Below, piece after piece: positions 44,884 to 56,816 of a DNA stretch of 64,000 bases. The notes under the pieces are model-generated. The model was not told the origin of the DNA and did not search any database. It worked only from the letters and a program-made list of their open reading frames with translations. The stretch is from contig NC_035444.2 in assembly GCF_002127325.2 (NCBI RefSeq), forward strand, positions 84,123,675 to 84,187,674, in the 5' to 3' direction. A program made the translations under genes and the position numbers. Source of the stretch: Helianthus annuus. Its lineage: Eukaryota > Streptophyta > Magnoliopsida > Asterales > Asteraceae. The first letter of the stretch is position 1. Every line of letters begins with the position of its first letter.

Positions 44884-46945
44884 ATGGATGCAAAGGAGGC
44901 AGTACAGAACGACAATGTGCTTACAGGTACTTTTCTCGTAAATAATATATTTGCAAGAGTACTTTTCGATTCTGGCGCTGATAAGTCCTTTGTAGACCAA
45001 AAGTTTTGTAAACTATTGAACATGCCGATCAAAACCCTAGATATGAAATACGAGGTAGAGTTAGCAGACGGCACGATAGAAACCGTCTCCACTGTTCTAG
45101 AAGGATGTGAAATGTCCATTAAGAACCATTTTTTTCCTCTATCTCTACTTCCCTTCAAACTAGCGGGTTTCGACATAGTCCTAGGCATGGACTGGTTATC
45201 CCGTAATCAGGCCCAAATCATTTGCGGCAAAAGGCATATAGTATTAAAGACTCCGAGTGGTGAATCGCTTACCATTCGAGGAGATACACAGTACGGATTG
45301 CCCGAGGACGTATCTATGCTCAAAGCTTCAAGGTGTTTGAACAGAGGCTGCGTAATTTACATGGCTCAGGTGATAATAGAAGAACCTAAGCCGAAGATCG
45401 ATGATCTTCCTGTCATTTCTGAATACCCCGAGGTTTTTCCTGAAGAACTACCTGGTTTGCCACCAGATAGACAAGTGGAGTTCAGAATAGACATCATTCC
45501 TGGAGCAGCTCCGATAGCAAGAGCACCTTACAGGCTAGCTCCAACGGAAATGAAAGAACTGAGGACCCAGTTGGATGAACTGCTGGCGAAAGGTTTTATC
45601 AGACCTAGTTCATCTCCTTGGGGAGCACCAGTCCTATTTGTAAAGAAGAAGGACGGATCGATGCGGTTGTGCATCGACTATCGAGAGCTAAATAAAGTTA
45701 CCATAAAGAATAGATATCCTTTGCCGAGGATCGATGATCTATTCGATCAGCTGCAAGGAGCGAGCTATTTCTCGAAGATCGACTTGAGGTCGGGCTATCA
45801 TCAACTAAGGGTCAGAGATGAAGATGTACATAAGACAGCATTTAGGACTCGCTATGGTCATTACGAGTTCCTAGTGATGCCTTTTGGGCTCACAAATGCA
45901 CCGGCTGCGTTCATGGATCTCATGAATCGCGTCTGTAAGCCGTATTTGGACAAATTTGTCATAGTCTTCATCGACGATATCCTTATATATTCCAAGAACC
46001 AAGCTGACCACGAGAAGCACCTTCGTTGCATTCTCGAATTACTACAGCGTGAGAAACTCTACGCCAAATTCTCGAAATGTGAATTCTGGCTACGAGAGGT
46101 TCAGTTTTTAGGTCACGTTGTGAGTGAGCGTGGTATCCAAGTGGATCCCGCTAAGGTAGAGGCGGTCATGAACTGGCAAGAGCCAAAGATGCCTACCGAA
46201 ATCCGTAGTTTCCTGGGGTTAGCAGGATACTACAGGAGGTTTATTGAAAATTTTTCGAGGATTGCTGCGCCCTTGACTTCCCTAACCAAGAAGAAAGAAA
46301 AGTTTATTTGGGGCCCAAAGCAGCAAGAGTCCTTCGAAATACTGAAGCAAAAGCTAAGCAACGCACCTGTGCTGACATTACCGGAAGGTACAGATGAATT
46401 CGTAGTTTACTGCGATGCATCACACACGGGCATGGGTTGTGTGCTTATGCAGAAGGGTAAGGTGATTGCCTATGCTTCAAGGCAATTAAAGGTGCACGAA
46501 AAGAATTACACCACCCACGACTTGGAGTTGGGTGCCGTTGTACTTGCACTGAAATTGTGGAGGCATTACCTTTATGGTATTAAATTTGTGGTTTATTCTG
46601 ATCACAAAAGCCTCCAGCACCTGTTCGATCAGAAAGAGCTGAACATGAGGCAACGTCGTTGGATGGAAACCTTAAATGACTATGATTGCGAGATCAGGTA
46701 CCATCCCGGCAAAGCGAATGTGGTCGCTGATGCCTTAAGCAGGAAAGAAAGGGTAAAACCTATTCGAATCAATGCCAAGAGCATTGAGGTCAAGAACAAT
46801 TTAATTGAAAGGATTTTAGCTGCACAGCGAGAGGCTGTGTTGGAAGCTAATTATCCTAATGAAAAGTTAGGAGTAACTGAGGAGCAGTTGACTCTTAGCA
46901 AGGATGGAATCCTTAGGTTAAACGGACGAATATGGGTTCCAATTT
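44884..46945 (+). CDS. pol: Element G protease-RT-RNase H (open frame)
   Basis: About 690 uninterrupted codons. Retropepsin [12 protein letters not shown] (catalytic Asp) near residues 26-37, and [58 protein letters not shown], catalytic [42 protein letters not shown]. RNase [54 protein letters not shown]. It continues the gag frame after the TAG at 44740, so it would be part of a gag-pol polyprotein; the ATG at 44884 is internal. A frameshift in a G run near 46947 separates it from integrase. All catalytic residues that I can check are present. Confidence 0.92.
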
Positions 46946-48194
46946 ATGGGGGACTACAGATGTTATCCTCCAGGAAGCCCATAGTTCCAAATATTCTGTC
47001 CATCCTGGTGCAGACAAGATGTATCAAGATTTAAAGGCAAACTATTGGTGGATAGGCTTGAAAAAGTCTGTGGCCGCCCACGTAGCAAAGTGCTTGACTT
47101 GTGCTCAAGTCAAAGCCGAGCACCAAAAGTCGTCCGGCTTGCTACAACAGCCTGAGCTTCCCGAGTGGAAGTGGGAATGCGTAACTATGGACTTCATAAC
47201 CAAGTTACCCAAAACCAGGAAAGGAAACGATACAATATGGGTCATAGTCGATAGGCTGACTAAATCAGCTCATTTTCTACCCATCAAGGAGACGTATAGC
47301 TCCGATATGTTAGCCCAACTTTATGTTGATAAGATTGTAGCCTTACACGGCATACCTGTGACTATTATCTCCGATAGGGATACCAGGTACACGTCTCATT
47401 TCTGGAAGAGTTTCCAGCAATCTTTGGGCACGCGTTTGAACTTTAGTACGGCTTACCATCCACAGACGGACGGTCAAAGTGAGCGTACTATCCAAACGCT
47501 AGAAGACATGCTTCGTGCATGTGCAATCGATTTAGGCGGTAACTGGGATAAGAATCTACCCCTGATCGAATTCTCCTACAATAATAGCTACCACACCAGC
47601 ATAAAGGCTGCGCCTTTCGAGGCATTATACGGTAGGAAATGTAGATCGCCTGTTTGTTGGGCGGAAGTAGGAGAGGTCCAATTATCGGGACCAGAGATAG
47701 TTTTCCAGACAACGGACAAGATTGTCCAGATAAGGGAACGTCTCAAGGCTGCCCGCGATAGGCAGAAGAGCTACGCTGATCCAAAGCGTAAGGATTTTCA
47801 CTTCGAAGTGGGTGAAAAGGTGTTGCTTAAAGTATCGCCCTGGAAAGGAGTGATGCGTTTCGGCAAGAAGGGCAAACTGAGTCCGAGATACATAGGACCT
47901 TTTGAGGTCATTGAACGTGTCGGATCAGTTGCCTATAAGTTGAACTTGCCTGAAGAGCTCAATGGAATTCACAATGTATTCCACATCTGCAATCTCAAAA
48001 AGTGCTTCGCCGATGAATCATTGGTGATTCCACACACAGATGTGCATATAGATGAGAGCTTAAAGTTTATAGAAAAACCTTTGTCGATTGAAGATCGACA
48101 GGTGAAGAAACTTCGAAGAAAGCACGTACCGATTGTAAAGGTCAAATGGGATGCTCGTAGAGGTCCCGATTGTAAAGGTCAAATGGGATGCTCG
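46946..48194 (+). pseudogene. pol: Element G integrase, 3'-truncated
   Basis: Zinc finger [17 protein letters not shown] to [12 protein letters not shown] (HHCC intact). Core [13 protein letters not shown] and [13 protein letters not shown] (Asp), [17 protein letters not shown] (Asp), [14 protein letters not shown] (Glu), [25 protein letters not shown] module [13 protein letters not shown] and [13 protein letters not shown], then the chromovirus-like tail [16 protein letters not shown]. The tail is cut in the [10 protein letters not shown] segment: a 29-nt stretch is repeated (48129-48157 and 48166-48194), and the sequence then passes into DNA copied from element F. The natural end of pol and the PPT are absent. 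Confidence 0.9.
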
Positions 48195-48196
48195 CC
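48129..48196 (+). repeat. Junction direct repeat (29 nt, 8-nt spacer)
   Basis: 48129-48157 and 48166-48194 are identical, with TAGAGGTC between them, right before the breakpoint at 48195-48197. Looks like templated filler made during end joining. Confidence 0.92.
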
Positions 48197-49342
48197 AAAA
48201 TTGAACTTACCACTCTATTGGGTATGTTGAGCTACTTGAAAATTTGAAGACATGCAATCATTTAACATCGCATTTCCTTGATGATTTGATGAACTTGCAT
48301 GAACAAGGGTTAACCCTTGTTTTTCCCCTGCTCTGATCGATCCAAAACACGCACCAGGGTGTGTGTTTTTGGTTTAACCCCTTTTTAATCCCTCACTTTC
48401 ATTCTAATCCATCTAGCCCCTCATGTTTACCACTTAACATATTTGGCACAAATTTTCTTCATTTAATAGTTTTGGCCATAAACTTTAACTAGGTAAAATG
48501 GTCTAAATCACTTATTTCGGGGTACATTATATAAAAATGTATGTCAATTATAAACATTCGGATTTTGGGGCGTTACAGTGATTAATCGAATCGCAAACGC
48601 TAAACGCAAGTAATTTAGGATGATTATATGTTAGATATAGTAGTTGGGATTAAAAGTAATTTGAATAGGAAACTCTATCGCATCTTAACGCCCGCAATCG
48701 CAATCGAAACAGCAAAACTCGTCGTACCGAACACTCGAACTAACTGGCCAATCGACCAAGTGACCAGCCGATCGACCAGCCGTTCAATCGAGCTACTGCT
48801 CGATCGATCAGCCAGTCGACCAGGCTGCCACTCGATTGATCCACTCTTTCCACTTCGGGAAACCCTATAAATACCCCCTATCACCATCACAACTTACCAC
48901 TTTTGGCACTCTCCTGTCCGACCAGCGCTCCAACCGTACTTTTTCTCCGATTTCTCTTAAATCTTGTAAGTTTTCAACCTAATATTTGTACTTCTTTGAT
49001 CTATACTTGATTCTACACCTTTCTACCTTTCGAATCTTAACTTTTAACCGTGAAATCACTAGATTTGAGGTGTTCTAGGATGATGTCATCATGGTGTTCT
49101 TGAGAACTTCATGTTTTGTCCTCAATCCACAAAGAACAACTTAGATCTAAACGATTTCCACACAAATAAACAGAGATCTCTCATAGATCTAAACATATTC
49201 ACAGTGAAAAGGATTGAAAGATGGTTTTCCAACTTTCTTTCAACTCTTTTACACTCAATGCACTCAAAACCGATGGAATTGGAGCTTGTTCTAACCGTCT
49301 ACACCTTCTTATTGATGTGTTGGTTCATGATCTGAATTCTAT
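48197..49342 (+). repeat. Copy of the left flank of G (F tail and E LTR piece) inside element G
   Basis: Identical by eye to 36664-37809 (offset 11533): 48197-48577 is the end of element F, 48578-49342 is the E LTR piece 2, ending with TCTAT. The two reading frames in it (48628-48870, 49111-49335) are the same LTR by-products as at 37095 and 37578. Confidence 0.95.
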
Positions 49343-52300
49343 TGTAACACCTCGAATTTTTGCGTCCAATAATGTGTTAACACGTGTCATTTGATTACAC
49401 GTGGCATTTATATTAAATAAAGGACAAATTTTGACAAACCTTGAAAGTATATAAATTCTAGGGTTATAAATGTCAACAAGGGTAAATATACTGTATAGTA
49501 ACCCTAAATAATGCTTGAACCTTCAAACGAATAAATCATAGATCGTACAGAAGCGAAACGCGAAAGAAAGTGAGAGATTACAAGCTACAGGGGTTAACCG
49601 TGTCAACATGTTTAATTATACCTCTGAGTGACCCTTTAACGTTCCCAAGGCTTTGTAACGGTATTATACACTCACTAGAATGTAATATATAAATTTCGCG
49701 AAGTTTCGTTATGAAACGAGAAAGTTACGATCGAATTCGTAGGAGAAGGGTTAAAAGCGTCAATAATGAAAGTTAAGGCTTTCTGAATAATTAATAAACT
49801 AACCGGGGACTTAACAACGCGGGTAAGTAACACGAGGTCCCTAGTTGTAATTAACCGAGGGCCAAACCGCAAAGTTACCCCTTCAAACCCGAAAGGTCAG
49901 GTAAAGCATTACGAAAGATTTCGTTATTAATTACCCGATTCTGTCATCATTGCAAAAGATTTAAAAGTTCTGAAAATATAACCTCTCGCGGCCCGCGTGA
50001 GGTTTTGGCTTAAGTTGAGGCGGGCCGCGAGCCTCCTCTTTTACTCGCCTGATTTTTGAATCTCAGGCGGCCCGCGTAAAAGTAGCATGGATTCTCCATG
50101 CGGGCCGCGTGGGACGCCCAGATGCAGAAACTTTGTATTTCCTTGCCTTTTGAGCATTATGAACGATCAAACACCAATAAATGAGGCATGGGCACCCTAC
50201 ACTTGACCCATAGCTCCAGGGGACACATGCCCATCATCCATGATCAGTTGTAGGCTGTTGTGTGTTGATCTTGAGCTCATTTTTCACTATAAATAGCCAT
50301 GTTGTGGTCATAACATTCACACAACTCAAACACTTCTATCTGATCATTCTAAGAAGCTCTCTAGCATTCTCTTCTGCTCTCTAAGCAAGATACAACTTCT
50401 GTAAGTCGTTCATACCCATTTTGGTCTTACATTTCCATAGTTCTAGCTTATAAACTCAACCGTCGTAACTAACTGTTGTCATAGCGATAAATCACAAATG
50501 GTCCAGTGAATTGTCGGATCAAAAGTAGTTTTGAGTTGGTATTTATGTGGGTAATAAACCCCTAAAAGGGTTCCCTCTGATCACCACTCTAACTATGTCA
50601 AATATCGAGTCAAACGCGCACTTAAAAAGTCAACAGAAAGTCGTTTTGCCATTTTGTACATAATCTGTAATGTATATGCTATGAAACCTGTTTTGACAAT
50701 CATAAAACATGATAATAAGTATATAAACTTGTTTGCGCTCGTTTGAATCGACCGTTTGCTATATTGACCCGGTTCGGAGCCGAATGTCGCAAAAGTTTGA
50801 CTTTTGCTTTGACTTCAGTTCTGACCCATTTTAGTGAGGTATAGATATGCCTTAGGACTCTCTTAGGACCAGGTTACATGATGGTATAAACCTCTGTGAT
50901 CGGTTCATGAGTTATCCGAGTCTTTTGCACACTTCCGTTAATCGCCTACAAGTTGACCGTAACGCTATTTTGAAAATAAAACGAGTATTTCGGACACGTG
51001 AACGGACCAGAACCTTGCTTATTAAATTATAAGCATGTCCTTAAAGTTTCACGTCAATCCGAGGTCTAGAATGAGAGTTATGCTAATTAGCGCAATTAAA
51101 ATAAACTTTTGTAATAAAAGGCGCAATTAGCATAACACCTATCTAAACCAAGATTTCGTCACCAAAACTTTTACCCACTGTTATAAAATAATATTTTGGG
51201 AATTTTAGAGATTTTTAATAATTTTTACCTTGCTCATAACCTGCGGTTATGGCTACGGTTCGGTAAATACCGAATATGCCCTTTTCGGCCAAAACTTGAG
51301 TTCTACAAGGTCTTTTGACCCGATTCCAGTTGCTACTGATTTTAAATAATAAATAAAGTATTTTGGACTTTATAAACTGTTCGGGAAACTCAGATTTCCT
51401 GTAGAACTCGAAAAGCCCTTTTAAAGTCTTTAAAATGACCGAAAAGCCCCTACGGGGCGTAATATTAACTTAAACTCGTTACGGCATCACGGAAGGTATC
51501 CTACTGATACCACAACCTCTTTGAGGCATATTGACTTAGGAAATAAGCGTAAGACTCTCATGGTTAACCGTTCCGCCTATTGCGCGCACGGTTCGGCTTA
51601 TGAAACTAGTTTTCATAATTTAGCCGATACGGGTCAAATTATATTATTTGAACCCCAAAATCCAGAGTGTGAACCTTGAACCCATATAAAACAAGTCTCT
51701 GAACTTGTTTGGGACAGAGTCACATTCCATTCTCGGTCTTCGCCTTTTCGCGCGATTAAACCATATTTATATTCCGGAACCAACCGGTCTAGGCTACGGC
51801 CAATATAAAGACCCGTTAGGATTCTAAGAGGTTAATTAAAACCTTCGTTCCAGATTAGGAGCCCAGTAAAAGCTATCGGTGATTTAATCGAACTAAGGAA
51901 TAATACTTGCAAAGGTAAATACTTTAACTTATTTCCCCTATACGGGCTTGGGTTACGGTATGTTAATACCGCTTGATTGAGCATTATATTTTTCCATCGC
52001 TTAGGTGGTTAATTAAATAATATGATCGGCTCATTTAAACAGTTTTGTTTCTTAAAAGCCTTTGGGGGGTTTAATGACCGTTGTCCCGGATATCCTTGGC
52101 ATCATTTTACGAAATGGCCACGACCATCGACATCCCGGTGTAGGCGTACACCCGGTATATATTGTCGACATTAAATTAAAAGACGTAGCCGTTGGTTTTT
52201 ATACTACGGTTTTACGCAATGTGGTGTGTCTATAAATCTTTAACCCGGCACGACCCGGGCTACTGAACGCATAAAAGAACATGTAAAACGTTCACAAGAT

Positions 52301-52728
52301 TATTATGATTTTCCCAAGTTATAAAAGAGTTTGTGCCTCGTGCATTCAAATCAATTTTAATAAACATTTTCAAATGTGTCAGTTGAACGTATTTACCAGT
52401 GTAAACTGACGTATTTTCCCCAAAAAGACTAAGTGCAGGTACTATACGAAATGGGCTGGTATTGGCTTCCTAAGCATCGTAAATAGTCTCGCAAACTCGA
52501 TGCTGTATTCTGAATGAACAATATTTTGTTATTTGATCCGCTGTGGATATATTCGACTTCTGTAATACATTTTGATATTACAATCAGAGGTTGAAGTTAT
52601 ATATTTATCTTTAAAGCTTCCGCTGTGCATTTATATAATTGTGTGGTTTGACTATATTGTTGCCAACATCGTCACGGTAATCCCCCACCGGGCCCACCGG
52701 TGATAAACGTGGAAATCGGGGTGTGACA
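49343..52728 (+). repeat. Element G 3' LTR
   Basis: 3386 bp, near-identical to 37810-41196. The first difference I see is about 120 bases in. It is preceded not by a PPT but by the copied left flank ending in TCTAT. Confidence 0.95.
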
Positions 52729-54292
52729 TCTATCCACGGGACTACCGGTTTTGGGTTAAACATGGAACACCGTCTCGAACAGTTAACTGATCGGATTTGG
52801 GTGATTCCTGTCCGATCAGGAGTACCAAGTATTGACGAGGTTTCCGTTGCTTAACACGGTATCAAAACGTCTCGATAAACCGACAAACTATCAAAACAAC
52901 CAAGTGTAAGACAATCAGAACGACCAGGACGGAATGTCGTCCGATCGGACTGTCATCCGAACAGGTTGCCACCCGATCGACTTACACCTTGGCCCCACAC
53001 TTAACTTTTGTTTCAAAACCTTGAAGGATGAACGTTGAACGAAGGGCTGACCGATCGGATTTCTACCCGATCGGACTACCACTCAACCATGTAATGTTCA
53101 GACTTCAACACTTAAACAGTTTTCAACATGTTCAATATCAACGGATTGCCACCCGATCGGACTACTATCCGATCGAATGGCAAACTGCGGTGAACTTGTT
53201 CTCACTGAAGTGTCCAACCAATCGGGTTGTCGTCCGATCAAATGGCCATTCGATCGACTGACCTGAAAGGCAGAGATACTTCTATGTTTTCAAAATGCTA
53301 CAACGAAAACTTCAAAAGTCAAGCCATCACACACAAACACATTCTTCCCAAAGGAACAAACAATCCACTCGAAAGGTCACCCGATCGGATGACCATCCGA
53401 GCGGGCTGTCATCCGAACGACCGGCTGTCCGATCGGACTACCATCCGATCGAACTACCGTCCGACCCACTAACACTTGTATCGTTTTACGCGTCGCTTAT
53501 CGTTATGCTATCATTCTGATCAGGCTAACCCTAGTCTCTAGCGCTCCCTTCAATCCATCAATCGATGTGTGTATACTCGATCCCTTTTGCTTTATGCACT
53601 TTTGGGTGTTACATACGTTACTTATTCTAAATCACATCAATCACACTACGCAATACTTTAACGCTAACCGTTACCGCATGTTATACGTGACTTAATGAAT
53701 GCTTGTTTGTTATGTTTACACATGGAATGTTGTCTACCTGCCTTAGCAACAATAGTACTATAGTTTGGACTCAGCACCTATTCACTCAGGGGTTGTTAAG
53801 GACAATTAGTTACATGGCTCACAGTGGTGAGTGTGTATCGCGAACTTCCTTGGGCAGTCAACCCGCAGTCATTGGTATCGATAGGTTCATGTCGATAACT
53901 AACATGCCTCATTTTACACTGTGTACATTCTGGTTATGCGTAACAATTTTGAACTCTAATATATCTATTAAGCTTGTATGCTCACCTTTACACTATGTGT
54001 ATTGAATTTTACTTTAACGTATGTGACAGGTGCTTAGGATACTTATTTGCTTACTTTGCTGTGAAATCGAGACTAGGAAAGACCTAGGTCAACAATAAAC
54101 AATTGTCTGTAATAAAAATCTGAGTTGTCGGAACAGAACAATTTGACTGGATCTTTTCTGTAATAATTGTATTATCTTTTATGACATGGTATGGGACGTG
54201 TTGCTTTAAATAATTGGTAATTATAGTTGTTATGGAAACTTCTGGACAATCTGTCGCGCCCCGATGATTCCGCCATCGGTTGGGGTGTGACA
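52729..54292 (+). repeat. Element E 5' LTR, piece 3
   Basis: Resumes after G with TCTAT (52729-52733) and matches about 61279-62848. A dense array of CCGATCGG-type palindromes lies at 52917-53463. Ends GGGGTGTGACA at 54292, right before the primer site. Short open frames here (for example 53028-53261) are by-products of the repeat. Confidence 0.9.
52917..53463. repeat. CCGATCGG palindrome array in the E LTR
   Basis: Many copies of CCGATCGG, ATCCGATCG and related words, often in GGACTACCATCCGATCG-like units. Repeated in the 3' LTR at 61456-61995. A smaller CGATCGA cluster lies upstream of the TATA box at 37220-37312. Confidence 0.85.
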
Positions 54293-54295
54293 GAT

Positions 54296-54308
54296 TGGTA
54301 TCAGAGCC
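54296..54308 (+). other. Element E primer binding site (tRNA-Met)
   Basis: TGGTATCAGAGCC, three bases after the end of the 5' LTR; complement of initiator tRNA-Met. Confidence 0.95.
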
Positions 54309-55454
54309 ATAACTATAGGGAATTAGGCGAGACTCGACCTAGTCCGGGAAGATGTCTTAGAAACGACCTAGTCTATAGTCAGGTACCAACAGACCGACTT
54401 GTGCATATCCTGTAGGGATTAGGTACAAGCTTACCTGCTATTACTCGCTACTTCTCGCTCACGCTACACTATCACTGCACTCTATTATTTCAAAATGAAT
54501 GAACGATTAGGTCAATATTAGGTGTGAAAACCGCAAACTCTCGACCAAATTGTTTGTTCAACCCGCATTTCTATCTATAAAACATGCGAATTTGCGTTGA
54601 ATCAGGAGTGAAATCCATACATTGGCGCATGATTCTCCTTCATTTTATTAAAACAGGAACGTAGTTATTAAGTCAGGGGTGAAACCTGAACCTTGACGAC
54701 TCGTTCCGATCTCATTTGGTTTTAAAAACTCTCACCAAAGTCTCGACGGACTCCAACGACTTGAAGTCACGATGTGACTGGAAGGATGCGTGCCAATCGC
54801 CCAGATTCGAGGCGAGAGCACAGTCCTAAAGGCCAAAGTGTGTACCAAGAGTCTCTGTGAATAGTTGAATCACTTTGGTTAGTCGGCGTCTAATAGCCGC
54901 AGACAATCTACTCCTCGATTTTTATGAGTTTTGATTCTGAGTTCGCTACTGCCGACTCTGATATTTGCTATTTTTGTGGATTTTATGTGCTTTATGTGAC
55001 CTTATCTGTTTATATGTTACGAATTTTTGGTGATTATTTGCTTTCACTTTTCGCTTTGAACAACACACACGACTCGCACTGCACCTCTATCTCAAAACGT
55101 TAACAAATCGCTACTACATGAGGAACGACCTTACGCCATATTGTTTGCTAAGTTATTCGATTATACTATACTACTCGCTATGTTATTCGCGATCGCTATT
55201 CTCGAACGCTCACAAACTTTGAATGATAGGTTTCTGTATTCTGACTGCTTCCCGTGATTACATGCGTATGTGCTTCTGTGTTTCTGTGCCTTACGTGCTT
55301 ATGTGCTATTGTGCTTATGTGAATCTGTGATTATGTGCCTATGTGTCTATGTGTTGAGTAATTATACGTATTCCTGAGCTTTAATAGTATTAGGCTTGTG
55401 AGATGAGATTCGATTATGTTGTGTTGAGTCCTGTGGCGATGTCTGTTGCAGACA
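54309..55454 (+). other. Element E leader, no gene
   Basis: 1.1 kb between primer site and gag. No long ORF. A run of TGTGCTTATGTG-like repeats lies at 55262-55352. Unlike G, no accessory ORF is recognisable here. Confidence 0.6.
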
Positions 55455-56816
55455 ATGTCGTCATCTGGATCTCGCGCTACCCGAGACGCTCGCTGAAAGA
55501 AAGCAGACAAACGCCTTGCTGCCATGATTACTAAGCAAATGGCAAAGGTCGTACCCCAAGTCGTCAGTGAACTATACGAAAACATGAGCAAATCGTCTGA
55601 AGAATCCAGAGCTGAAACCCCCAAAGCTGGTTTCAGCTTCAAGCAGTTCAAGGCATGCAGACCGAAAGAGTTCACTGGCGAAGATGGCCCTACGGCTTTG
55701 TTTCAATGGTTTGAATCGATCGAAGTCACTTTGCGTCAGAGTGGATGTCCTAACAATCTTCGCACACTGAATGCTACCGGCGTTTTCCAGTCCCGCGCAC
55801 TAGACTGGTGGACTGCCGAAAGGAACAAGCGCGGAAATGATGCAGCCAATGGTCTGTCATGGGACGAGTTGAAGAACGTCATGCTCGAAGAGTTCTGCCC
55901 TCCCCATGAGTGCTAGAAGCTGGAGGATGAATTCTGGTACATCAAGCAGAAAGATGGTGACAACGCTGCCCTGACTGCTCGCTTCAAGCAGCTCAGTATT
56001 ATCTGTCCTGATCAGGTGAAGACTACTGACAGAACGATCAAGAAGTACATCCGCGCTCTGCCGGATTATGTTGCAGATTTTGTGCAAGCTTCAAAACCAG
56101 CAACGATCGAAGAAACTTACTTGCTTGCCGCTGAAATCAACGACAAGCGGATAAAAGCTGGTTACTGGGATAAAGCTTCGAAGAACCTGCACCAAGCTAC
56201 CGCCGCACCAACTGCCGACACCACCGCCACCGCATCTCAGACATCAATGCCCTCTCGTCGTAAGAGGAAGAACAACAACAGCAGCTCCAGCAACAAGAAC
56301 TGTGCTGTCACTACTACCGCTGCTCCACTTCAAGCGGTTCCAGCTCAGCAACAACAACAACACCGATCAGCTCCAGCTCCAATCACCTATGCGCCGCCCG
56401 CAAAGCGTGCGTATAGTGGTCCCCACCCTGCCTGCCCGACATGAACTTATCATCACCCGGTGGGTCTAGCCTGCCATTTTTGCGCGCACTACACAATGTA
56501 CAGCCACTTCACCGCAAACTGCCGTCTTGGTCCTCGCCAAGCACCAGCTCAAGCCGCTGCTCATCAAGCTCTACTCCCAGCCCCCCAAGGACAGCAAACG
56601 GCTCAGGCACCCGCGGTCAACGCCAGAGTCTGCTTCGCATGTGGTGATCCCAACCACTTTGCGAACATGTGCCCGAATAGGGTTGTGAAACAGGAGCCCA
56701 GCAGCAGCAACAACCTCAACAGCAACAGCAACAAGCTGCCCGCGCCAGAACGTTCAACATCAATGCGCGCCAAGCTCAAGCCGAAAACAACGTGGTTGAC
56801 GGTACGTTTCTCATAA
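55455..56816 (+). pseudogene. gag: Element E gag
   Basis: Gypsy gag in one frame with three in-frame stops. Start ATG at 55455 (MSSSGSRATRDAR), a TGA at codon 14, a TAG at 55914-55916 and a TGA at 56442-56444 that falls where the first zinc motif would have a cysteine. Retrotransposon gag domain: FKACRPKEFTGEDGPTALFQWF, SRALDWWTAE, EFCPPHE and YIRALPDYVADFV. The C-terminal part is Ala/Pro/Gln-rich, with a cysteine-histidine motif CHFCAHYTMYSHFTANC and a standard CCHC knuckle CFACGDPNHFANMC (about 56633-56675). Capsid/nucleocapsid precursor. Not translatable in full. Confidence 0.88.

Larger units (their letters stand above)
37810..52728 (+). mobile_element. Element G: young Gypsy with rearranged 3' part, nested in the E LTR
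   Basis: Starts TGTAACACCTCG and ends GGGGTGTGACA, flanked by TCTAT (37805-37809 and 52729-52733). LTRs of 3387 and 3386 bp differ by about 12 substitutions and one base indel. Order: 5' LTR, primer site, accessory ORF, noncoding tandem repeats, gag, protease, RT, RNase H, integrase, then a foreign 1146-bp block (48197-49342) copied from the left flank, then 3' LTR. No PPT precedes the 3' LTR. A third TCTAT sits at 49338-49342. The lineage resembles E (Tekay/Del-like chromovirus). Confidence 0.92.

Noticed and set aside
53028..53519. Arg/Ser/Asp-rich open frames here and at 61572-62063
   Set aside because: By-products of the CCGATCGG palindrome array in the E LTR; reading frame not conserved between the two LTRs.
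54227..54415. tRNA gene or small ORF around TGGTATCAGAGCC
   Set aside because: This is the primer binding site next to an LTR, complementary to the end of tRNA-Met, with no cloverleaf around it.
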